Source: Torulaspora globosa (taxonomy: Eukaryota; Ascomycota; Saccharomycetes; Saccharomycetales; Saccharomycetaceae). From it: a stretch of DNA of 64,000 bases. The position numbers were made by a program, and so were the translations under genes. Below, piece after piece: positions 20,733-28,455 of the stretch; the first letter of the stretch is position 1; each line of letters opens with the position of its first letter. The notes beneath the pieces are model-generated. The model was not told the origin of the DNA. It saw only the letters and a list, made by a program, of their open reading frames with translations, and searched no databases. Where the stretch lies: contig NC_050728.1 in NCBI RefSeq assembly GCF_014133895.1, positions 1 through 64,000 of the forward strand. The letters run 5' to 3'.

Positions 20733-22561
20733 CTAGTTCACCAGCAGGGTAGTTTTCTGAGCACTTTCTAACGATTTGGAGAAATAACCAACAACGGCAA
20801 TAAGCTTATTCTTGGCATTAACCTCCTCTAGAACAGCACCAATGCCATCTTTAGAGGCATCTGTGGTTAATCGGTAAGATGCTTTGCTTTTGAACAGAAT
20901 CAGTACCGGCGAATTGCAGAGCGCTGCTTTCAGCTTATCCACTGCTTTGTCTTGTAACTTGGTCCAACGACTTTTGTTACAAATAAACAATTGGATCGGT
21001 TGCGCTACCTGGGAGCAATTCGGAATAAATCGTCTATAGTAATTTATCATTCCTAAAAACCTTTGAGCTTCCTTTATCGTTTTAGGTGTCGGGTACTTCT
21101 CAACGGCCTCACATTTATTCTGTAAGGGTTCTATCTTGTTGACTCCGGTCTTATAACCTAAGAATTCGGTTTGCTTTGCAGCAAATCGACACTTTTTCCT
21201 CTTTACAATCAGATTCTTCTCTTGTAGAATGTTCAAAACCGTATCTAGATGACTCCAATGTTCTTCCAATGTTTCAGGGAAGATTAAAATATCATCTAGA
21301 TAGACAGTGACGAACTTCAACCCTCGGAAAATGTCAGCCATATATCTAGCGAACGTACTAGGTGCGTTAACTAGTCCAAAAGACATCACAGGGTACTCAT
21401 ATTTCCCAGATGGAGTCACGAAGGCAGTTTTATATGTGTCTTCCGGATTCATCGGGATCTGGTGGTAACCACTGTGCAAATCTAAGGTTGTAAAAACCTG
21501 CGCATTTCCAATACGGCTTAATAAGTTGTCAATTCTTGGTAATGGGAACGGGTCAGAAATGGTAATCTTGTTCAGCTCTCTGTAATCAACACAGAGTCGA
21601 AATGATCCATCTTTTTTGTCGACAAGGACGGCAGGAGAGAAGTACACGGGGACTTGGAAGGGACAAGCTTATTGATCTCTTGCTCAGTCTTTTGTGTAGT
21701 TTGATAAGGTTGGAGTCTTGGTAGACGAGCGTTCTTCTTGATTTCAATATCATGTTTCACGGGTGCCTCGTCTGAGCTTGAAAATCTAGGCGGAAGGTCA
21801 TTTCTAATCTTCCCATACTTTTGTTGAAGCCATGGGGGTAGCACATCAACGGTATCTTTCAACCTTTGTTCACGCACAACCACAGGTGCTAACCCTCTTA
21901 CACTTGCAACCAGGGACTTCTCTCCCATCTCCTCCAGGAATGCCGCTTCTTCAGGTAGCCTAATCTGCTCCAACTCTTGAACGATTAACTCGGGATCACC
22001 TGGATAACCAGGGTTGTCAAGCGCACTCGCTGTCTCAGAAGTAGTGGTAACAGGAGATGCACATTTGGCTTTACCACGATGGCCAATGGATTTCCGGTCA
22101 ATTGCTTCAAGAGTAGTGGTAGCAAGAGACATTTCAGGCCTTCTGGAATTACCACAATTACCAGTAGACTCAGGCTCAAGGTAGCTAACCTTGACACGAT
22201 TTTCACAAGCTTTCAGGTTCGGGGTCGATTCCAATATTATTGACAAGAGTTTCGGGTAGCGGCGGAGGATAGGATTGGCAATTAGCAGTTGATAGTCCAT
22301 ATTCTCCAGGATATATGCCACTACTGGGATCTGTAAGTCTTCTACCGGAACGGTTAGACTTACGGCTTCCGTTGTCGTTGACGCATCGGTAGGGATAAAC
22401 CCTCTGAATCGGAATGGTGGTGTCTCGTATGTCCTCAGGTTTAATAACTTCACCATATCCGAACGGATGAACGAAGTAGGCGATCCACTATCAAACAAGG
22501 TTTTCATTTTTTGTTTTTTGATGACGATTATCCATCTCCGGGATGGAAATATAATGTACAA
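20733..22561 (-). pseudogene. Ty3-like protease and reverse transcriptase, frameshifted
   Basis: Frame 21572-22561 begins with an aspartic protease active site (FDSGSPTSF) and runs through a linker toward the reverse transcriptase. A frame change near 21600 leads into frame 20733-21647, which holds the RT fingers and palm: LCVDYRELNK, DLHSGYHQIPM and the catalytic YLDD in FVTVYLDDILIF, then KCRFAAKQTEFLG. The RNase H part follows with another break. Family and order are those of Metaviridae (Ty3/gypsy). Confidence 0.88.
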
Positions 22562-23440
22562 TGGGCTGGCTTCTAATGCACAAAGATCGTTTTTTCGGAC
22601 TCGTCTCAGTGTCCATGTCGGCTAGGCCTCGCCTCACGCTCTCGGCATTCATTCATACGGTGACCGGCCTTCTTGCAATAGAAGCATAAGTTTTATTTTA
22701 TGCAGTCATCTCTGCAAGGCGTTTTTTTGTCGCTTAACGTATTGAGATCTTCCTTGATTCCTAGGTCTTTTCACTCCGCGATTATTGGAACCGAAGACTG
22801 CTGAGACGGTTGTATCCTCATCCGCTACTCTATCGGTTTTTACGTTGACGTCTATTGACTGGTACGCCTTCTCCATAGCCTCTTTTAAGGTGGTCAGGTT
22901 CTGTAACCGTACATTATTCTGCGTTGACCACTTGAGGCATCGGAAATAGAGAGCTATCGCAAGCTTCTCAATCGTATGGCTTTTTGGGAATCTTATCCTA
23001 GTTCTTTTTGAATTGCTCGTTAAAATTGTTCGATACCCAGGTTTTCTTGAGCTAACGGAATGATGCTGCTGATTATCCTACTAACGTCGGGTTCCTTTGT
23101 AGAAGTGTTTTGAAAAGACTTCCGTGAAGTCGTGGAATGACACATCCTGATAATCCTGCTCGCTTATGTAGTCTTGGGCCCATGCTGGGACCGTTAAGGT
23201 GTCTTACGAAATAAACAACTCGGGCGGCTTTGTTATGCCAATCAAATGTTCCCATGTAAAATTTCATGTTGGATATGAACCCTTTCAATTTGTCGACGTC
23301 CTCTTCCATACCTTCGAAGCGTAACGATGGGTGTTTTTGGACCTTGGGTCTAAACTCGCTTGGAGTTTCTGAGTTCCTTTCTCCCTCGACATTAGAGCTT
23401 ATGTTGACAGGGTGTTAAATTTTCAGGTAGAGGCAGCCAG
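22562..23440 (-). pseudogene. Ty3-like gag, decayed, with zinc knuckle
   Basis: The region upstream of protease encodes gag remnants in several frames. A capsid-like piece is at 23073-23309 (MGTFDWHNKAARVVYF). A perfect CX2CX4HX4C zinc knuckle (CFYCKKAGHRMNEC) is read at about 22645-22686. Stops and frame changes separate the parts. The same blocks recur in the relic at 7630-7990. Confidence 0.75.
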
Positions 23441-23449
23441 TAACCGTAA

Positions 23450-23458
23450 GCGCTATCA
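23450..23458 (-). other. Primer-binding site of the Ty3-like element
   Basis: Immediately inside the right LTR, the minus strand reads tgatagcgc two bases after ...ttacaaca. This is one change from TGGTAGCGC, the initiator tRNA-Met complement used by Ty3. Confidence 0.55.
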
Positions 23459-23460
23459 GG

Positions 23461-23921
23461 TGTTGTAATACGGGTCGGTATTACTTCTGTAACTCAGTCG
23501 TTAGGGTCGGGGTATCTTGAAGTAAATTAAGCGGTAAGTTATCAAGATCAAAAACGAATCAATTATTACTTATTCTATTTAACCTTAAACTAAGTACAGA
23601 TGAATTGCTACTTGGATCTAACCTAGCTGGCCTCTATTTATACATTTTGGTTCCACCCTAGATTCCTCTATTTGGGTTCTAATAGTAACCTTCTGATTTG
23701 CATAATCGTCTCTCAGTCGTCGGACCACCAGTGTAATACTGGAAGCTGAACCATAGGTATCATGCCACGGTCCCTACGTTATCGCCTCGTACAGCTATCC
23801 GATAGTAGTCTGGATTTGTCTTGGTCAGACCACTCGCTTGACCTTGTCACTTATGACTCATAGGCCTTGTTTGGGTTAGAGCTTCAAAGCTCAACTGCTG
23901 CTTGTATCAGATCTAGATACA
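23461..23921 (-). repeat. Right (5') LTR
   Basis: On the plus strand it starts tgttgtaatacgggtcggta and ends tgtatcagatctagataca. On the minus strand it contains a TATA-type gtataaatagaggcc, a plausible element promoter. Length is 461 bp, close to other Ty3-type LTRs, with short inverted repeats at both ends. Confidence 0.85.
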
Positions 23922-23936
23922 AAAATAACTAAACAG

Positions 23937-24008
23937 TCCGATGTAGTGTAACGGCTATCACATCACGCTCTCACCGTGGAGACCGGGGTTCGACTCCCCG
24001 CTTCGGAG
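23937..24008 (+). tRNA. tRNA-Glu, anticodon CTC
   Basis: The 72-nt sequence folds as a standard cloverleaf: D-stem GTG/CAC, anticodon stem TCACG/CGTGG with loop CTCTCAC (anticodon CTC at 23970-23972), and T-stem CGGGG/CCCCG around TTCGACT (B box GGTTCGACTCC). It closely resembles yeast tRNA-Glu genes. The acceptor stem has one T-T mismatch at position 6:67, so function is likely but not certain. No intron. T-rich sequence after 24008 can end Pol III transcription. It lies between the Ty3-like element and the mating-type cassette. Confidence 0.92.
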
Positions 24009-24585
24009 TTTATTTTATTTCTAAAATAAAAAACCCCAGAAGTATGAGTTGCAGCAAAAATCTTGCATATGCCGCTCTCTTTTTTTGACATTGTAAATAG
24101 ACCGTTCTCTTAGCGAGATCCATATCCTATTCGTTCGGCGTGATGTGACGTAACATACTTACACCACGCATCTTTCCCAAAAAGGAAATTGTGCCTCTGT
24201 AGAGAACATAGTGAAATGTACCAAATTCTAGTGAATTTTGGCGAGTGAAGGGCTTCTGTCTTCTAAAGATATGAGACTTAACAATGCGAGGGTCAAATGG
24301 AGAAGGGAAATGTCTTCAGAAAGTTTACTCGGTTTCGAATGTGTGAATAATCGGATACCATTAAACTGATTTGTTGGGTTTTAAACGATCTCACAAGTTA
24401 TTCCTCTTCGCTTTAACGATGAAAACCATTGATCATGCGCATGTCACAAAGGTTTCGCTGTAATTTGACAATTTTGGACATGATTTCCATGTCATAAATT
24501 TGGAAATGAAAAGTGGCAAACCTTTCCTGAACGTTGAATATCAGGACGAAATTATATTTAATAGATTTTTTATCGCGTCATAGCA
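24009..24585. other. Spacer between tRNA-Glu and the cassette
   Basis: No gene is visible. The right end is the apparent outer edge of the cassette repeat, where SLA2-like coding sequence begins abruptly a few bases after an in-frame TAG. Confidence 0.5.
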
Positions 24586-24586
24586 T

Positions 24587-25162
24587 GTTGAATTCACTAG
24601 TACAACACTTAGACGCCTAAATCAAGATGTTGACGACCACGCAGCATTAGAGCAACTGAGTGAGCGCTATCGTATGCAGCACAGAGATCTTTTTGAGCTT
24701 TATGCTGATTGTTCTTCGATCAAGTCACTTACTTCGTTAATCAGCTTGCCAAAGTTACCACCAGAACCAGAGTCGTTTGATATGACTGACAAGACACCCT
24801 TGGAGAGAGCAAAGGTGCTTTCAACAGACCAGAGACTTGCCATTCATCTTGCTCTTCAATCAATTAATCATAGCCGAGAGCCAGTTTCGTTTTACTCCGT
24901 TTCCCAGCTTGCCAATGAGATAGCCGTTTCGGCAGAGCCCTCAATTCCAGCCATCATCCGGTTGACACATCAAGTAACAACATTGCTACAGCGCAACCCG
25001 TCCCCACTCCTCGCCCAAGCTTCTCAACTCTACTTCCAAGCATTACTTTCCCCCTCCCAACAAGACATCATCAATGCAAATACAAATCTACAAAATCTTT
25101 TAATTAACTCTCCCGCTCATATCTTTGATCCACCCACTCCACAAACCCACACTTCGGCTTGA
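24587..25162 (+). pseudogene. SLA2: SLA2 fragment fused to an unidentified reading frame
   Basis: From about 24587 the frame encodes a segment matching the end of the ANTH domain of Sla2, the clathrin and actin adaptor: RRLNQDVDDHAALEQL, then QHRDLFELYADCSSIK and LPKLP. Only about 70 codons match. The frame then stays open to 25162 through a hydrophilic, Gln/Leu-rich stretch I do not recognise. The first ATG inside it is at 24674. SLA2 flanks MAT in many yeasts, so the piece is probably copied MAT-flanking (Z-side) DNA. The frame runs toward alpha1 and overlaps its last codons on the opposite strand, and it lacks most of Sla2, so it is not a functional gene. Confidence 0.7.
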
Positions 25163-25700
25163 CAAAATTAAACTGCTGCGCAAAAGTGTCCCATATTTCT
25201 TGTTGTTCAGGATGTGAATGCCACGCGGATGCAAGCAGCGGGGATAAAATATTCTGTTTCAGACCATAGCCGAATTGGGAATTGTAAGCCCTAAATGCCA
25301 TAAAGGAATTAAGCGGCTTTGTGGAGGCACCTTTCCTAGCGGGCTTTTTATATATGTTATCTAATACATCGTTCGCTATGGAAAATAGTATTTCCTCGCT
25401 GTCCCAGGAAATTGGAGAGTCCCATAATGATCCCTTCTCCGCGGAGCTCTCGGACTGCAACTTCAGCTTCTCTTCCTCAATCTTCCGGAGCAAGGTATTA
25501 GGAGGAGAAGGAATCTTAATTGGTCCCAATTTTGCCATGAAGGTCTTGGTGCTTTTCTCCTTTGTATAGCCAGATGTATGAGAACAACTCCCTTCCATAC
25601 ACCGAGCTTTTGCTGGTCTACACTGACCAGGTTTCCGTTTAATCTGGACTTTGAACAGAGGTCTGTTAGCTTTGAACCCACGGAAAGATTTCTCGTGCAT
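25104..25700 (-). CDS. HMLALPHA1: Mating-type protein alpha1 (alpha-box transcription activator)
   Basis: The 198-residue protein carries the alpha-box at residues 129-190: LNSFMAFRAYNSQFG, LKQNILSPLLASAWH and IWDTFAQQFNFVKP, closely matching S. cerevisiae alpha1. Alpha1 works with Mcm1 at promoters of alpha-specific genes (pheromone and receptor) in the nucleus. The N-terminus is basic. The protein ends soon after GFVEWVDQRY, a shorter tail than in S. cerevisiae. The ATG at 25700 gives an alpha1-like basic start. The frame is intact. Because the copy is flanked by truncated SLA2 and DIC1 and sits near a chromosome end beside VAC17, it is read as the silent HML copy rather than MAT. Confidence 0.93.
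   Translation of the reverse strand: MHEKSFRGFKANRPLFKVQIKRKPGQCRPAKARCMEGSCSHTSGYTKEKSTKTFMAKLGPIKIPSPPNTLLRKIEEEKLKLQSESSAEKGSLWDSPISWDSEEILFSIANDVLDNIYKKPARKGASTKPLNSFMAFRAYNSQFGYGLKQNILSPLLASAWHSHPEQQEIWDTFAQQFNFVKPKCGFVEWVDQRYERES
25163..25186 (-). other. HO-type cleavage site at the Y/Z boundary
   Basis: On the minus strand TTTTGCGCAGCAGTTTAAT codes for the alpha1 residues FAQQFNF. It matches the HO site of S. cerevisiae MAT (CGCAACAGTATAATTTT), which lies in the same alpha1 codons. It marks the expected Y/Z border of the cassette. Confidence 0.65.
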
Positions 25701-26119
25701 GGCAGTAGTTTGACGATTCTGGTAAGGTAACCAGGACGGTTTTGACGAACGTTAGGCGTTACTCTTTATACTCGAGAATTAGCCTAAATTAACCCTAGCG
25801 CTGTTTCATATTGATTTTTGTCTGCTCTACATAGAGGGACATCATTGCGCATAGAGCCTCAAAACAAAACTATGCACCGTACACCATACAGCTGGAGCTC
25901 TCATATATCTACTCCAAACACTGTATTGAAACGGGGAGATTGCTTAAGGGGAAGTTCGATGACAAAAGCTGTAGTTTTAATCATTGTTGATTATTTTTAC
26001 AGCGGCTAATAATCTCTCAGTGTGTACCGCCCGAACTCTATGAAACAACCCTGCTCCTCACCACATATTAAAAACTGACTGGAAAGCAGACGAAGAAAAA
26101 AAATTATGTAAAAATGTGA
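25701..26119. other. Y-alpha promoter region without an alpha2 gene
   Basis: In most yeasts a divergent alpha2 homeodomain gene begins here. The three plus-strand frames contain no homeodomain and no frame longer than about 60 codons. The region is therefore alpha1 promoter plus residual Y sequence up to the apparent Y/X border near 26120. Confidence 0.6.
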
Positions 26120-27139
26120 ACAAAACTCTGCTATAGCTCTGCAATCACTTCACAACTATGGGGGAAGAATGATGGAATATTTCAGCTATACTTTGAGCTT
26201 CTTTCACAATTAGAAGAGCACTGGCATCTAAACATTTATCCTGAGTATCGTTACCATAAAGTCAATAAAATAAGTCGGCAACTGGAGAATAAGCTCGTGT
26301 ATCAGAATATGTTAAATCGGATGCGCTTTTTTACAGCATCTTCGCTGTCATCGAAATTGGAAGGTATTCTAAGCTCCGCACGTGCTTCTGCTGCGGATAC
26401 TGCCGCTGATGCCCCTGCTGCTCCAGGTGTTCCCCTTGCCGCCGATCCGGTCGGTTCCACCTATGCCTACTCTTCGTTGTCCTCTTATCAAGATGGCGTA
26501 AACCATCAACTTCCTTCTCGCCAACAAAACCGCCCGGTGACAAGTAGTGTCGAGCCAGCTACAAATCGACAGCTCGGGCAACAACAAGATCCAGCAAACG
26601 TCCCAGACCGCAATCCCTTCAAGACACATCACGACAGATGCTTCAGGCCCAAGAGCATGAAGAGTGATACTAAGAGAGTCCGCAAGCAGAGGTGTACGGT
26701 AAAGATGCAGGGTCACATGTGTGATCGGATCAAGCTTGGCTCGGAAAAGAAGGAACGCCGTGCTACCGCGCACCCTTCGAAGAGACTGAAAGTATCCGGA
26801 GTTACCAGAACCGGTGGTTGCAGATCACCGAAGAGGGATACAAAATCTCTATGTCCTATAACCATTGGACAGAAAGAAGATCCTTGTGAGATGGCATTGG
26901 ATCCTTCTTTATCGGTTGAGAAGTACGGCTCATTCATTTCCCAGCATAACCAAGCAACCGGTTCGCCTCTTCGAGGCGACCCGAGTCGTTGCGACGTCTC
27001 ATCCACCGCTTTGGCGTCTGTGCATGCCAGCGCCAAGAACATGAGTTCCCTCGGCTTCGATTCCAGCTCATTGCACTCGAAGCTGCGGTGTATGGTTGGC
27101 ACCAAGCAGCATCTGGAAGTACAAGATCTTTATGTTTAA
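26120..27139 (+). pseudogene. 5'-truncated HMG-box mating-type gene (a2-like 3' part)
   Basis: The frame opens at 26120 and runs to 27139 with no start codon at its head. It begins in the second half of an HMG box: AITSQLWGKNDGIFQLYFEL, then EEHWHLNIYPEYRYHKVNK, which fits the final helices and the YPdYrY motif of MATa2-type HMG proteins. The first half of the box is missing, and no frame upstream supplies it. A long Ser/Ala/Arg-rich tail of about 280 residues follows. The simplest reading is that a2 spans the Y/X border at MATa, and this alpha cassette keeps only the X-encoded 3' part. The frame stays open, as expected if gene conversion keeps X identical between cassettes. Confidence 0.65.
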
Positions 27140-27741
27140 CCTGCGCGCAGATCCACTCGCTCGCCCCTCCTATCCTTCTTTTGGAGCCGTTTCGCCGTCA
27201 GAAGAGGAAAGCTTCAAAAGGGTTGCGTGGTAGAGAATGATACATCTCTCAGCGGTTCAGACCATATCACAACGAGGGGAGATCAATTGCCTGTTGAATC
27301 AGATCTGCTACTAATTTACTTGTGTCAAGAGAACTAGTGGAGTATTGAGCACTCGGGCTATTAAAATGAGTGGAAAGACGCGAGACACATTCGGTTCAAG
27401 AGAGGAAAATCATCAGGATAGCTTTCTAACTGCGCCTGTTTTCCGTCCTCCCTTCTGGATCACAGATCTAATAACAAATTTTGAATTAGGCTTATTATTA
27501 TTCCACAACCTACCATTATTATCCATGGGTTTTTATTTCCATGTTACTGTCGCCGGTTTCTTTTTTTTTTTTCCTTGGGTTTTCTCGTTTCAATGATCAT
27601 CTTCGTCCTCACTGTATAATCCTCAATGCTTCGTGATATGTAAAATATAAGCTGAGGCATGCTTTTTTTTTTCCCAATCTCAGGCAATTTGACTTCGAAG
27701 GGCGATAGCACATAAACTGCGCTCAGCACAGTTCAAAGGTC
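27140..27741. other. Spacer inside the cassette X side
   Basis: It joins the a2-like 3' end to the DIC1 start. No further gene is supported. It holds the presumed DIC1 upstream region, with long T runs near 27560 and 27665. Confidence 0.45.
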
Positions 27742-28455
27742 ATGTCCGGCAAAGTGGCGATGACAGACACCCCAATCAAGTACCCCTGGTGGTATGGCGG
27801 TGCGGGTGGCATTTTTGCTTGTATCGTCACCCATCCACTTGATCTAGCCAAGGTTCGCCTTCAGACCGCCTCTCCGCCAAAGCCAACGCTTCTGAACATG
27901 ATTCGAAGAATCTTACAACAGGAGGGACCTCGTGGACTTTATGCCGGGTTGAGCGCCTCTGTTCTTCGGCAGTGCACCTATACCACCGCGAGATTCGGGT
28001 GCTACGACATCATTAAGGAAAATTTAATCCCCCAGAGCGAGATCAATAATAGTTTGTATCTTTTACCATGTTCAATGTTGAGTGGAGCAATCGGTGGTTT
28101 TGTAGGAAATCCAGCAGATGTCGTCAACATCAGGATGCAAAATGACTCAGCACACGATCCACATCTAAGAAGAGGTTACCGAAATGCATTTGATGGGTTA
28201 AACAGTATTGTTAGGGAAGAAGGCTTTTATAAGCTTTTTACGGGACTGGCGCCAAACTTAATAAGAGGTGTCTTGATGACGGCCAGCCAAGTAGTCTCTT
28301 ATGATGTATTTAAGCATCGTTGGGATTTATTATGTTTGGAAAGATATGTCTTTAATACTACTTTTTGCGCGTTGTGTAGTACTTCGTTTATCACCAGGTT
28401 TCTTAGTATATTATTGTACTTCTCGCTCTTTTTAGCTATGTTTCAACTTTATTAG
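27742..28455 (+). pseudogene. DIC1: 3'-truncated DIC1 (mitochondrial dicarboxylate carrier)
   Basis: The first 191 codons match Dic1, the inner-membrane dicarboxylate/phosphate carrier: the start YPWWYGGAGGIFA, first carrier motif THPLDLAKVRLQ (residues 30-41) and second GNPADVVNIRMQ (122-133). A full carrier needs three repeats and about 300 residues. Here homology stops after SYDVFK at about 28314 and an unrelated hydrophobic tail of about 46 residues follows. The third repeat is absent, so transport activity is not expected. DIC1 borders MAT in many pre-duplication yeasts, so this is best read as MAT-flanking DNA copied with the cassette; its break marks the X-side outer edge. Confidence 0.85.

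Larger units (their letters stand above)
18452..23921 (-). mobile_element. Ty3/gypsy LTR retrotransposon, broken pol
   Basis: This 5.47-kb element has related LTRs at both ends, a primer-binding site after the right LTR, a purine tract before the left LTR, a Ty3-type gag and protease-RT-RNase H-integrase order, all on the minus strand. Its length is close to that of S. cerevisiae Ty3. The pol frame is split into at least five pieces, so it should not be autonomous. Its upstream end lies 15 bp from the mature 5' end of a tRNA-Glu gene, the Ty3 target. No 5-bp target duplication is visible, probably because the left end joins an older LTR relic. Confidence 0.92.
24585..28314. other. Silent HML-type mating cassette (Z-Y-alpha-X) with MAT-flank fragments
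   Basis: From left to right it holds a SLA2 fragment, the alpha1 gene ending at the HO-type site, the Y region, the X-encoded tail of an a2-like gene, and a truncated DIC1. Both outer edges cut genes that flank MAT in many yeasts, which is the expected shape of a donor cassette copied from MAT. It lies between the subtelomere and VAC17, as HML does in S. cerevisiae, but alpha1 points toward the telomere, the opposite of S. cerevisiae HML. Confidence 0.75.

Noticed and set aside
24674..25162. N-terminal part of alpha2
   Set aside because: It shares the phrase LPKLP with alpha2, but the flanking residues match Sla2 better, there is no homeodomain, and the frame lies on the Z side of the HO-type site.
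26713..27105. 130-codon minus-strand frame inside the a2-like tail
   Set aside because: Antisense shadow; the plus strand carries the frame continuous with the HMG box.
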